DNA of 64,000 bases from Solen grandis. Lineage: Eukaryota; Mollusca; Bivalvia; Adapedonta; Solenidae. The position numbers and the translations under genes were made by a program. The stretch is taken from the NCBI GenBank assembly GCA_021229015.1, contig CM037783.1, positions 27,347,299-27,411,298 on the forward strand. The letters run 5' to 3'. The notes beneath the pieces are model-generated. The model was not told where the DNA came from and ran no database searches. It saw only the letters and a list, made by a program, of their open reading frames with translations. This document shows, one piece after another, positions 11,602 through 23,573 of the stretch; within the stretch, counting starts at the first letter, position 1, and each line of letters starts with the position of its first letter.

Positions 11602-12596
11602 ACAAGAGCTGTCAGAGGACAGCACGCTTGACTATTCAAAATGCTTGTTAGTAAATCAAATGAAATATATTTCAATTCTTGCCCTTCACATACCCTGTAT
11701 ATAATAGTCAAAAAATGATAAACCTTGATAATCTGATACCTCTTAATATTTTTATAAAGACTAAAATCAATCCCATGTCTAGTTACTGAGACAAGCATAA
11801 TAACACTATGCAAGCAAAACTTTAACCAAGTATCCAAGTTAGAAAAGGGCCATAATTTGTATAAAATTTGGTCCAAAAGTTATCCTCTTTGGTTCTGTGA
11901 TGCCCCTGACTATACTCCTTAACTTTCTATTCAAAACCATAAACAATTTCTGAGATATAAGCTAGATAGTAGCTTGAATGCAAAACTTTAACCAAAATTT
12001 CTAAGTTAAAAGGGGGCCATAATTTGTAATATATTCCATCAAGTGTTACCTACCTTGATAGTATGATATCCCTTAACATATTAAGGATGTTTCAAATCAA
12101 TCACATGCCTGAATACTGAGATATAAGCATGAGAGTACCTTGCATGCAAAACTTTAACCAAAATTTCTAAGTTAAAAAGGGGCCATAATTTGTAATAAAT
12201 TCCATCAAGAGTTATTTACTTTGAAAGTATGATACCCCTAAACATATTCATATTAAACTTTCGAGTCAATACCATTAATGGTTACTGAGATACAAGCTGT
12301 ATAGTAGCTTGCATGCAAAACTTTAACCAAATTTTCTATTGCATGCAAAACTTAAACCAAAATTTCTAAGTTAAAAAGGGGCCATAATTTATATCAAATT
12401 CAGTCAAGAGTTATCTGACTTGGTTGTCTGATGCCCCTGAACATATTTATAAACTTTCAAGTCAATACCATAAATGGTTATGGAGATATAATGTTGATAG
12501 TAACTTGCATGCAAAACTTTAACCAAGAGCTGCAACGCCAACACTGACACAAGGGCGACTACAATAGCTCTCATATTCTTCGAATAGTTGAGCTAA
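11602..12596 (+). mobile_element. second tandem-repeat-cored element, ACAAGAGCTGTC family
   Basis: The left end is ACAAGAGCTGTCAGAGGACAGC, which folds as GCTGTC/GACAGC, then TTGACTATTCAAA. The core has four to five units of about 165 bp, marked by GCAAAACTTTAACCAA then AAGGGGCCATAATTTGT. The right end is ACAATAGCTC...TATTCTTCGAATA...TTGAGCTAAAA, again a hairpin, and GACTATTC is inverted as GAATAGTT. The architecture is the same as the element at 7861-9183 but the sequence is unrelated. Confidence 0.75.
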
Positions 12597-12874
12597 AAAA
12601 TTAATCTTTACCCTTATCATCAATAATTATGCATTACTACTATTGTTCGTTATATTTTACATATTCGTTATATTATTATTATTTCTCTTTTACATTTGAA
12701 TGCAAAACCAAAACACAAAACCAAGCTTTAGAAGCTATTAAGACCCTGGGTACCGGATGCTAATTTGAAAAATATACATGTAAGACAGGGGTGGAGGAAG
12801 AGAAAAGGATTAGTGATTGGCTCTCAGCTCTATATTCAGGGTATATATATGACAGCAGTGTCAGGCTACCATAC

Positions 12875-12916
12875 CGAAATGGACTGAAAGCCTTAAGAGC
12901 TTCCTTCAGGTCATCG
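12875..12916 (-). CDS. exon 1 (as seen) of the unidentified minus-strand gene
   Basis: A 42-bp exon between TTTCCAACAG and GTATGG on the minus strand. One base enters from an earlier exon not in view; then thirteen codons (DDLKEALKAFSPF), then CG, which joins A of exon 2 to give Arg. It is tiny, so the evidence is the splice sites plus agreement of phase with exon 2. The peptide is an acidic to basic amphipathic helix. Earlier exons would lie at higher coordinates, in or beyond the assembly gap. Confidence 0.55.
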
Positions 12917-13480
12917 CTGTTGGAAATCATAAAGGGGAGACAATAAGTAAAAATCAGAATTTCAAATTTGGGAAATAATAATCAACATCAGGTGGAGAAA
13001 ATCAAAAAAGAGGAAAAAGTTATACAGGGGAGATCAACATATTACTATAAGCTCATAGCAGGGAGATAATCAATACAATGATAAACTTATGCCTAAAAGA
13101 TAATAATGAGAAAATCATGAAGGGAAAATAATTCAAGTATCGATATGATAGAGAAAATCATAAAGGGCAGATAACAATAAAATGAAAATAAAAAGGTTGA
13201 TATTTGTATAATTGTTGAAGATGTTAAATAAAACATTTAAGGACTTTATTTTTTTTTTATCTTCTAGAATAAATCAATGTGACAGACACACAGATAATAG
13301 TGTAATGCTTCAACAATACAAAAATCAATGAAACTGAATATTGTCACATACACTTTACATAAATTTATAACATTACTCTTTGCTTGAACTGTTAACTTAG
13401 TTGTTTTCAAATTTAATTTATAAAATTTAAATGTTCAAACATAGGAATATAAGAATAAAGTACATTAAAATAATGATTAA

Positions 13481-13732
13481 CCCTTTCCCTCATAGAGGAC
13501 ACCATGAAAAGACCTATGAGAACAGCATAAAACCAGATCAGCCTGCAAGTTAAGATCAGCCTGCGAGTAACTTGCAGGCTGATCAGGTTTTATGCTGTTC
13601 TCTGCTCCTCAGTGGTCTGGAAATGAGGATTTTGTAATTAAATTTGGTAAGGTTTAACTGTGGTTTTCTGCAGATCAGGCTTTATGTGGTACCTATTGAG
13701 TGCGTCAAAATGAGTCTATATGAGGGAAAGGG
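13481..13732 (-). mobile_element. family A MITE, copy 5 (extra hairpin segment)
   Basis: TTAA on both sides (13477-13480, 13733-13736), with intact terminal repeats. The central hairpin arm GATCAGCCTGC(A/G)AGT occurs twice in direct repeat (about 13536-13568) before the opposing arm, a slippage-type expansion different from that in copy 3. Confidence 0.92.
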
Positions 13733-13784
13733 TTAATACAGATAAATGTCAAACAGCTGACTGAGGAAGAGAAATATCGATCAC

Positions 13785-13900
13785 TTAGACAGATCCTTGA
13801 GAGACATTCAGGATTTTTTGCAAACAGCACAAAACCAGATCAGCCTAGATGTAACTTGATGTCTGATCTGGGTTTATATTGCTTGATGCTCTTCAAGACA
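13785..13900. mobile_element. decayed family A relative running into the assembly gap
   Basis: GCAAACAGCACAAAACCAGATCAGCCT followed by TGATGTCTGATCTGG resembles the family A core with many changes. It is cut by the run of N. Confidence 0.45.
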
Positions 13901-14000
13901 NNNNNNNNNNNNNNNNNNNNNNNNNNNNNNNNNNNNNNNNNNNNNNNNNNNNNNNNNNNNNNNNNNNNNNNNNNNNNNNNNNNNNNNNNNNNNNNNNNNN
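13901..14000. other. assembly gap (100 N)
   Basis: A run of exactly 100 N, a conventional placeholder for unknown length. Order and orientation across it are not supported by sequence. Confidence 0.99.
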
Positions 14001-17000
14001 CATAAAAGTCACATTATAAACTCTGCGTAAAGTACATCACTGAAATCGATAACAATATATATCGTCCATTTTCTTTTATTATGGAAATTTCGACGCCTCC
14101 TTTTGAGAAGAATCGCTACATGATCTCATTCTACTGGTGAATCACATTCACCGTATTAGTTTCATCGTCATTGTTCCTTTATTTATTTATTCATCTTACC
14201 AATGCCAATATAATTAAGTGAGATAGTTTCTTAAAATGTGCTACATTCACTGGCCATATTTTTGTAATGTTTATGTTTCTCTTCACATTTTTGAGTATGA
14301 TTTTACACAAACAGTCATCCAATTTTTGCGATAGCTTCATCATTCAATGTCATGAAATATATGTATATTTTTTTTTATTTTCATGCTAAAACTATGATGG
14401 TATGTTTTATATAGGACTTCTAAGAGCGTTGGTACGTTAATGGAATGTCCCGCTGCAATAAGGTTGGTATTCATTTCTTGCATAACGTATTATTAGATTA
14501 CCATGAGTGAGTATGCGTGTGCGGCCCACACAATATCGTCATGAGGATGTCATTTAGTCGTCGACTCAACCGCAGTCTAAATGATTCACCACTTATTGTA
14601 AACAAAGTTGTTTATTCTGCAAACGAAATTCGGAATAGAACACACAAGTTCACCACACTCTTTAAGATATATAAATTCGGAATAAGGAAGATAGCATTTT
14701 AAGTGCTGGTTAGATTTCGATCGCCTCGACTATGAGTTTGAAGGTGTCATCAACACTCAAAATATTTTTTATTTTGGCCCATAAGAACGCCTTTTGTTCT
14801 GACGTCACCAATTTCCGGATTTAATTATGAAAGCTCTTTACCTTATCAAAAGAATAACTCGACGCTCTTAATGATATTGCAATATTTTTGGGTATTTTCT
14901 GAATTGTTGTGTATGGCTTCAACCGGTATTTTTTTATATCAATTCGAAAATGCGTTTTAATTTGAAGACTTTAAATTAATGCTTATGGTACAGAATGGAG
15001 AATAACTGATAGAGTGATCAAACGTATTTGGAGACAACACTTGAGTTAAATCTTTAATCAAACACAAATAGATCAGTTAGAATATCAAATATTGTACGTT
15101 CTCGCTTGATGTTAAATGGATTGAACGTTTAAAGCAACGTTATTAAATATATATTAATATCTAAAAAAATATTAATTCCTCACCCATACGTCCTATGGTG
15201 TTCACTATGCCATGTGCTAGCCCAAGTTTCTTCTTGTATTTTACATTGCAATTCTCTGCTAATGGTTAAAATAATTTCAAAGCGATCGCTAAACTTCATT
15301 AAGCTGCCATGTTTTGTAACTGTTTCCAAAATTAATGACAGAAAAACAACGTTATCTTGCTTTCATAGTCCACCTGTTTCTGATCAATACGATCCAGTTG
15401 GGAACATCGTTTTAATAACACTTCATATTTTCATGAGCGTCTGTTAACCGGGACTTTCATTTGTCACCTTCGAGCAGTTTAACTACCGGCTTGCGTTGGA
15501 GTCTGTTAACATCAAGACTCCGTTGATGGTCCGGCCTCTAAGGACCAGCAACTATCGACGAACAAATACGGCTTGATCTAATAGCCGGACGAATCCTCTC
15601 CCAGTTCATATGTGGTAATTTAATAGGGATGAAAGCTCGACCGACCGAGTAATAATAATAATTAAATCACCGACGAGATCACTGCTAATATTATTTGTAA
15701 AATCGACGACAGCTTGAGCTTAAAGTAGAGTAAATAGTGATTGGAAATATGCATTGGGCGCTTTACCAAAGTCTGACTTTGATCATCATTATGTAACACA
15801 AACAAAAATATTGATTCTCTCGAACGCATGCTTGAGTGTGTCTCTATAGACAACCGCCGTCAGAAGACAGCTCACAAAGTGTGGAAAGAAGTGATCTGAT
15901 TGAGTATTTACTGAGTATGACAAATGTGATTGGGGAAATATTAGAAGGAGGTAACAGTCGTAAGGTGGCTCGCAACATTTAAGAAGTGGTACGGTTGATT
16001 ACTGATTTACTGATTGTGGACGCTATGAATGGAACTCAAATTATGCATACTCTGTATGAAAACTATGTTATAAAGTATATTTCTTTCATTTCGTATTTCG
16101 TTAACGAATATATCAACATGTTCTTGTACATTTGTTCTTCCCGGATGCCTTTGTGCAACCGGGTGGTGCGAGTCGGGTGGCTGCTCATTCGCCTGTGATT
16201 AGTTGGATGACGTTATATAACTGTAATACTGTCGCAACGACGGTAAAACAATTATAACTTTTCTATTATCAGCATTTACTTAAATTTTAGAAGAGGGTCG
16301 ACCACTGTTTAAACTTGTGAATGGATCCTTTTGCATTTCTATACATTCATTAATTTTCATCTACATTGTGTATTATCAGCAATTCAACTTGTACGATATG
16401 ACACATTAAGAGTATGTGATTGCAATAAAATATTTTAAAAGCTTAAATTAACTAAACTATTGTGGGATATGGCTTTATTGCAAGTTTAAAAATAAAACTG
16501 TAGAGTACGCTTAAGAATAATAAACAACTACAAGTTGTTTGGATTTTTGTTAATGTCCAATCAATGTATATGCGTACGAAGTATGGGTTCGTTGACTGAC
16601 TTTGAGGTACTTTCGGTTGCAAAAAAAATCAAAGTTCTGTCCTTGTTTCATTGTTCCTCTGACTTCAGTGTCCACGCGGAATCACAAATTAAGTTAATTG
16701 GCTCATTTTCTTTAAAAAGGTTTCTATAGCATTAACAACGCCTCAGTACTTAATGCCAGTTAAATGCATGGCAAGTAATCTAGGAAGAAACAATTTTAAT
16801 ATTTGCTTTTTTTTTCCAGAATTCAGATAAAAAAAACACGATTCGCATTTATATACAGTTGCATCAAACCCTCACAAATTCCTGAACAATATTTTCAATT
16901 TCTTTTCAAAATTAGAATTTTCTACCGCCAATCCACATTCGTTATCCTAATTGTTTCTTCCGTTTAGATACAAACTTCAGGTACGCCGAGAAGAATTTCC

Positions 17001-18196
17001 AAACATTATCTCGACCAGAACACGCGAGGCTGATTAAGTTCAGCTCGATCTAATCTATCACAAAGCCGACTGGATCTCAGAATTTGTGCATCTAATCGGT
17101 CCTTGTAAATAACTTTAATTTCATGTCGTTCACTGGAATCGTCAGCTAGCGAGAGATCGCTATTTAAAATCAATACTGGTCTACATCATGCATGGGTTTT
17201 AAAACCAGAGGCAGTATATTGGTTGACTGTGACTCATTAGCTTGTTTGGAAGTCGGCTCTTCTTTTGTTGCCTTGCAAAACATGTCCCCACCCACTCCAT
17301 CGTGAAATTTAGTTCAATCTTGTCTGTTATTTGAAGAAATTATCTAGATCTTGATACGGAAAATGATTAGGTTTTATCGCGTTAAACTTGTTTTAAGCGA
17401 CATGTCAATGAAAGAGAGAGCAGTGGTTGGTAAAGGAGATCAGTGTGCACTAAATTATCACAATTGGGATCACAAATCTGACCGTTTATAACAGGTTTTG
17501 TACAGGTGACCGCTCTACAGGTTCAAATGTACACGGACAAAGGAACAGCGAATTTGAAAGGATATGTAAAATTGAAACAAATAGGATTTTTGTAAAAAAC
17601 AAACAAACAAACTAAATTCTTATGACGGACAAACTCGCATCTGTTTCAAAATAGGCATTTTTGTGTTTCTAAAATGGGAAGGCAATTTACTAATTCTGAA
17701 TGTTTGAGACTTCTTGAATAATCTAGTTGCTAGAGGGCAAACACATTTTTTGTAAAATTACGTTTTCTCAGCTTTTGTGACATTAGATGGCGTTCAATTG
17801 ACGTCAATTCTACCACTGGAAAAATTACGTTGTAATACATATCTAATGTGATTTCCAAAAGATTTTCTTAGAATATAAGGAAGCATGACTAGGCAAAACG
17901 TACCCCCCACCCCCAAACACATATTAAAAGATAAAAAAGAGAGGGGAAAAAACCATGTGAGAGCCGTAATTTCATACGATGAAAAAATATAAAGAATTGT
18001 TATGTATTCAGCTTACATAACGAAGTAACTACACAGAAGTAAACGAATATATTAAATTGAAATGTGCCAGGATATTCTAAAACAAATGATTATTTTATTG
18101 TCTCCAAAATGGTATAATACTTTAGAGATCATTATTAAAAGATGTGAGTCTGCAAGTCTACCAAATTTGGCAATATCTGTGAAAATATTGTTCATT
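14001..18196. other. gene-free stretch after the gap
   Basis: No exon, RNA gene or full mobile element is visible apart from the SINE tail at 16136-16246. Two blocks, about 15440-15860 and 16980-17180, are GC-richer, non-repetitive and rich in CG dinucleotides and could be conserved non-coding DNA; this is inference from appearance only. GGAGTC...GACTCC at 15498-15521 can form a short hairpin. Open frames here are chance frames. Confidence 0.5.
16136..16246 (+). repeat. SINE 3' fragment (same family as 62818-63066)
   Basis: CTTCCCGGATGCCTTTGTGC, then TTAGTTGGATGACG, then AATACTGTCGCAACGACGGTAAAACAA match the tail of the SINE at 62818. There is no tRNA-like head. Confidence 0.7.
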
Positions 18197-19795
18197 TCCA
18201 AGTCTACTTACTGTGGAGCAATCTGTGAGTATGTTGTGAGTCTCAAAGTCTACTTTCTGTGGAGCAATCTATGAGTATGTTGTGAGTCTCAAAGTCTACT
18301 TTCTGTGGAGCAATCTTTGAGTATGTTGTGAGTCTCAAAGTCTACTTACTGTGGAGCAATCTATGAGTATGTTGTGAGTCTCAAGTCTACTTTCTGTGGA
18401 GCAATCTTTGAGTATGTTGTGAGTCTCAAAGTCTACTTTCTGTGGAGCAATCTTTGAGTATGTTGTGAGTCTCAAAGTCTACTTTCTGTGGAGCAATCTA
18501 TGAGTATGTTGTGAGTCTCAAAGTCTACTTTCTGTGGAGCAATCTATGAGTACATGTATGTTGTGAGTCTCAAAGTCTACTTTCTGTGGAGCAATCTTTG
18601 AATATGTTGTGAGTCTCAAAGTCTACTTTCTGTGGAGCAATCTTTGAATATGTTGTGAGTCTCAAAGTCTACTTACTGTGGAGCAATCTATGAGTATGTT
18701 GTGAGTCTCAAAGTCTACTTTCTGTGGAGCAATCTTTGAATTTGTTGTGAGTCTCAAAGTCTACTTTCTGTGGAGCAATCTTGAATATGTTGTGAGTCTC
18801 CAAGTCTACTTTCTGTGGAGCAATATGTGAGTATGTTAAGGGTCTCCATGTCTACTTGCTTTGGAGCAATCTTTGAGAACGCTGTGAGTCTCAAAGTCTA
18901 CTTTTTGTGAAGCAATATGTGATTATGTTATAAGTCTCCAAAGCTACTTTCTATGGAGCAATATGTGACTATGTTGTGAGTCTCCAAGTCAACTCGCGCT
19001 GTGGAGCAAACTGTGAGAATATTGTGAGTCTCCAAGTCCACCTGCTGTTTTGCAATATGTGAGTATGTTGTGAGTCTCCAAGTCTACTTGCTGTTTAGCA
19101 ATCTGTGAGTATGCTGTGAGTCTCCAAGTCTACTTGCTGTTTAGCAATCTGTGAGTATGCTGTGAGTCTCCAAGTCTACCTGCTGTTTGCAATCTGTGAG
19201 AATGTTGTGAGTCTCCAAGTCTACCTGCTATTTTGCAATTCGTGAGTATGCTGTGAGTCTCCAAGTCTACCTGCTATTTAGCAATGCGTGAGTATGCTGT
19301 GAGTCTCCAAGTCTACCTGCTGTTTTGCAATTCGTGAGTATGCTGTGAGTCTCCAAGTCTACCTGCTGTTTAGCAATCCGTGAATATGTTGTGAGTCTCC
19401 AAGTCTACCTGCTGTTTAGCAATCCGTGAATATGCTGTGAGTCTCCAAGTCTACCTGCTGTTTAGCAATCCGTGAATATGTTGTGAGTCTCCAAGTCTAC
19501 CTGCTGTTTAGCAATCCGTGAGTATGTTGTGAGTCTCAAGTCTACCTGCTATTTAGCAATCCGTGAGTATGCTGTGAGTCTCCAGGTCTGCTTTTTGTGG
19601 ATCTGTGTGTATATTGTGAGTTCAAGTTTTCTTGCTTTGGAGCAATTTGTGAGTATGTTGCGTGTCTTCTACGGAGCAACCAGCCAGTATGTTGTGAATC
19701 TCCAAGTCGACTAACTGTGGAGCAATTAGATAATATATTATTAATATCCAAATCCATTCACTGTCGATTAGTGAAGCGATCTGTGAATATGCTGT
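18197..19795 (+). repeat. 46-bp minisatellite, about 34 units
   Basis: The unit reads GTGAGTCTCAAAGTCTAC, then TTTCTGTGGAGCAAT, then CTATGAGTATGTT. Left units (18197-18830) use TCAAAG and TTTCTGTGGAGC. Right units (19030-19560) use TCCAAG and CTGCTGTTTAGC. A mixed, more diverged zone lies between and at the far edge. The open frames inside simply read through the repeat. Confidence 0.95.
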
Positions 19796-21025
19796 TTCTG
19801 TTTTTAACGCATTATTATCTTTAATACCTTTATTTGCAGTGTGGTCACATGCCTTAGTCTAACAATTTCATTTAGTGAAATGTTTTAACGGTAAATGACA
19901 TGGAATTCGTTGACCCTGAACCCTACATATATTGACAATAAGCATGCTCTCCAGTTGCGCCGATGCGTCATTCTGGCGATGTCTGGTTATTTTTTATCAG
20001 GGTAATTAGATATCCATAGACAATTAGTTGACGTTAGGTGTCGTCAACCTCTTGTTTTATCGAATGTCAAGAAGTATTCATGTCAAATCTTGGCACTTAA
20101 AGCTTCTTATTCAAGACTTTTGTAGGTCAGTATCAATCAATCCGACACTTAGATTCTGTTAGAGTTTCTGTGTTCATACAAATAAACCCATCAGATAAAA
20201 CTTGTATGGCTTTGTAAGTATGAATTTAAGAGTGATGTTTATACGTTCGTAAAATGCTGCTGTTGAATGACTTTGTAAAGCAGCTAACAGAGAGAGAGAG
20301 AGAGAGATCTTAAAGACTGATGATCGACACAATAATTTTGAAAATTACATGTATGTTCCTTAAGTGTAATATTCATAATTCATATGCATACTTAAATATT
20401 GGTGATTTACGTATAATGGGCGTTTTCCTATGTTTGATACTTATAAAATAAAATTACCATTGTAGCCAATAGCAACACTGGGGTATCGTGTGATCAGTAA
20501 TTGATATAGTTAACACAAATGGACAACTTTGATTTTTGGCAAGCCTTATATTAATTTGGATATATAGTTCCATTATTGCAGCTCATATCTTTCTCGTAAC
20601 ATTTTGGACATATTGCATTTGGCAGATTGCCAAGTACACGTCATATGCGGGTTTCCCAAAGTCAACATGCATTGTGGGAAGGAACAAACAACCAATCAGA
20701 AATTGATTACTTTTCTTTTCAAAAGTTCTTGGCCAAGATTTGAAAATTTAAATCAGTAAGTGGTTAAGCAACAGATGATTAGGTTAGACCGGCTAATAAT
20801 AAACCTGGCAAACCTTCCTTTTTGTATACTTTTAGTGAGTAGTTGACCTGATCTTGAAGAAAGGAAAATGTTCCATTTTGCACAGTATCTGGAGACGTCT
20901 AGTTAAACCTTTTTTTTTTTTTTTTATATGTTTTCTCGACATGGAGTAAGTCAGACTATGTTTTATTTACTGACTTTAAATGAACATGTATCATATAGTT
21001 TACACTATTTTATTATATTATCACA

Positions 21026-21026
<1 letters not shown>

Positions 21027-21069
<43 letters not shown>
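21027..21069. repeat. (TA)n microsatellite
   Basis: An uninterrupted alternating TA run of 43 bases. Confidence 0.97.
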
Positions 21070-21073
<4 letters not shown>

Positions 21074-21154
21074 TTTTGAATCTGTAATTATTTTTATTAA
21101 TAGTTTTTCAACCATAAATTTAAGACATGCATAAAGAAACCGAAACTGACTAGT

Positions 21155-21822
21155 TTAAAGGCGTTGCAGCAGTTTTTTTCCTAATAAACATATTTCTCCA
21201 CAATTTTGCACATAAGTACCTTAGACTATTAATAAAAGATATAAGAATTAAAAATAGGGGGTCACCATGCTCGTTTTAGAGATTTAGCTTATGGTAAAAC
21301 ATCACTGTTTTATAAAATTTGTTGGAGAAATCGTAGCATTCTAAAATTTAAGAATACCTTAATAACATATCAAAATAATATTTTCAGAAAATTTTATAAT
21401 TTGTATTTTAAAAATGTGTTTTGTAAGTTACAGTTGAAAATACAGTCAAAAATGGGTGGAAATATACACTTCGAGCAAAAATAGTCATTGTGTCTTGACC
21501 AAAATTTATACAAAAACAACAAAAAAAGCTACGAAATTTTATTTATATTTTTCTTGATAAAAATTTCAACGCACAGATTTCCATCAATCCTCTGATATAA
21601 AGGCTTTCTGAAAATGTGAAATACATTTGTATAAAAAACACTTTAATGTGACATTTTGAACCCTCAATATTTGGCAAATATACTTTTAATTACTATTATT
21701 ACAATAATCTTAAATTTTAGGGTTTCCTCTAACATTCTACTAAAAATGAATGAGCAATTCATTACTTTACCAAATTAAAATCTGTGGTAACCCGCTGAAA
21801 CGTCCTTTAGCTAAAAACGCGG
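21155..21822. mobile_element. possible DNA-transposon remnant or MITE
   Basis: The left end TTTAAAGGCGTTGCAGCAG is similar to the reverse complement of the right end, CTGAAACGTCCTTTAGCTAAA. The ~670-bp interior is AT-rich and non-coding. The match is imperfect and I see no clear target duplication. Confidence 0.35.
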
Positions 21823-22510
21823 TTTCATATCGAACATTTAATGACAATTGCCATAAAGGTATTATTTGAGTAAGATACAGGCGAATGTGCATTAGGTGTC
21901 AGCTTACATTTATTAATCAAAACTGTTCATTATTAATGCAGATTACCAACTTGAAGGTAATATTTCATATCTTCTTATACCTTGAATAACAGAAGAATCG
22001 TATCATTTTTGTAGACGATTTGCCTTAAGTGCGGGCAAAGATATAAATTCAAGGAAACTTTCAGACAGGTTAAATTAATGATCAACCAAAAGTTTAACGA
22101 AAACAGCACTCGTGTTTGACTATTTCTATATTTAGTATCTAAACGGTCAAACACTAGACCATGCTATATGTTATGCACGGACAGGAACACATATTGGAAA
22201 GAGTGAAAAATACTAGTAACCACATAGCATAAGAAACCGGAAGTTAATGACACGCTCTATAAATTAAGATTAATGCGCGGCAGCAGACGTATAGTTAAAC
22301 AATATTTCATCCAAGAAATTACTGATTCATGCCTTCAGAATATATATCTAACGTCTTCAAAGTGTCGGATTGCTTGCAATGAATCTCCAATGTGCAAATT
22401 TAGAAATAAGTCATAAATATAATCACTTGAGTTCCAATGCGCATGTGTATTTTTGTAAGGTTAAAATGGGAGAAAAGGCAATGGTGTAACAGCCGAGCAA
22501 TAAATCTTAA

Positions 22511-22695
22511 GGTAATTCATCCATCGAATTATTATCATGGTCCTTTAAATGCTTAAAACAACCCCAGTTCAGATGCAAGCATCCATTGACCTAGAATTAT
22601 AAGCTCTTTTACTCAAGGTCTATTAAAGGTTTGTATTTATCATATATTTCGATTACTTGATTGACTATAATCAAAATTTAAAATGGATGGATTAC
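22511..22695 (+). mobile_element. family B MITE, copy 1
   Basis: TTAA (22507-22510), then GGTAATTCATCCATCGAATT. It ends AAAATGGATGGATTACG. The interior carries ATCATGGTCCTTTAAATGCTT and GACTATAATCAAAATTTAA, both shared with copies at 27968, 30961 and 46754. The right TTAA is not preserved. Confidence 0.8.
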
Positions 22696-22946
22696 GTGAA
22701 ACATACATAGTGAAAGCGTTTTAATTGTATATCAAACACATTTTGAAACACGTCCAAAGTCCAAAAATCCCAGGATCCAAATTATGGAACATAATTCTTT
22801 TTTGGCCGAAATACTTTAAAACATTCAGACACAAAATACACACATACATACTACAAAAGAAATATCATAATCCATAAACTATTTCTTGTATTTTCTCATA
22901 CATTTATATACAAATATTTTACAGAATATTAGTATTACTTGTTTGA

Positions 22947-22951
22947 ATACA

Positions 22952-22981
<30 letters not shown>
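22947..22981. repeat. (ATAC)n microsatellite
   Basis: About nine uninterrupted ATAC units. Confidence 0.97.
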
Positions 22982-22982
<1 letters not shown>

Positions 22983-23299
22983 CGTTATTAAGTACTCCAT
23001 GAAAATTTGGCACGAGTACTTATCCCTGACAGTTACTGGAATTATATTACCAATTAAGTCTTTGGCATACAGTTTACCGTCCCGTACTCTATTTCTCAGA
23101 CATTACTTTTGGTAATGGGAAAACAACCATATTTACATATCAGAAACATGCCACGATTCCGGAACGTTTTCAATCAGACAAAATCAAATGCCCGGACAAA
23201 ATCACATAGGAAAGTGATATTTATGTAAATAACTCTACCAACACTGGTGTTCTGCCTAAAGGCTTCTACTGCTTATCTCAGATAATGTTTTCGTTTCAG

Positions 23300-23573
23300 A
23301 ATACAAAGGAAACCAGTGACGAAAAATCGAAGCCTGCCTCGGAGAAACGAGGAGTCAAGACAGCAGGACAAGTTTAGGACGGGCGTGTATTAATATCACC
23401 ATGAAAACATCACGCGAAGAAAATTTACGTTCCATAAAACATTTCGTCCATTGCGGAAACTTCCACGGGTGAAGAAATGTGGAATTGGCCATCACTGGAT
23501 GGTTTAAAAGAGATAAAAGAATGTACAAGGAGATGTTGATGAAATAAAAACGGGGTCCAACCGATTTGTTACA
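23300..23573 (+). other. putative 5' untranslated exon sequence of the UNC93-like gene
   Basis: GTTTTCGTTTCAG (ending 23299) is a good acceptor, so the coding exon may begin at 23300 with 274 bases of leader spliced to an upstream exon not identified. TAA at 23514-23516 is in frame with the ATG at 23574 and no other in-frame ATG lies between, which fixes the start unless this leader is itself intronic. Confidence 0.4.

Larger units (their letters stand above)
6450..12874. other. intron between exons 1 and 2 of the minus-strand gene
   Basis: About 6.4 kb. It holds the CAAGAG element at 7861-9183 with flanking AGGTCA-type repeats, a family A MITE (9634-9868), a degenerate short-period repeat (9960-10195) and a second CAAGAG element (11602-12596). 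The remainder (6450-7540, 10200-11600) shows no gene. Open frames at 6656-6892, 7655-8771, 9339-9683 and 11541-11876 are chance frames, mostly in repeats. Confidence 0.6.
19796..23299. other. gene-free stretch before the UNC93-like gene
   Basis: It contains (GA)n at 20289-20306, (TA)n at 21027-21069, a possible terminal-inverted-repeat element at 21155-21822, a family B MITE at 22511-22695 and (ATAC)n at 22947-22981. No exon or RNA gene is seen. Any promoter of the UNC93-like gene would be here, but no TATA box or initiator can be chosen. Confidence 0.5.

Noticed and set aside
11541..11876. 111-codon minus-strand frame
   Set aside because: Mostly inside the tandem-repeat-cored element at 11602-12596.
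15944..15978. GGAGGTAACAGTCGTAAGGTGG resembling the end of small-subunit rRNA
   Set aside because: Only a short loose resemblance; the flanking sequence does not match rRNA.
18197..19795. Possible CRISPR array (regular repeats)
   Set aside because: Direct tandem units without unique spacers, in a eukaryotic genome; a minisatellite.
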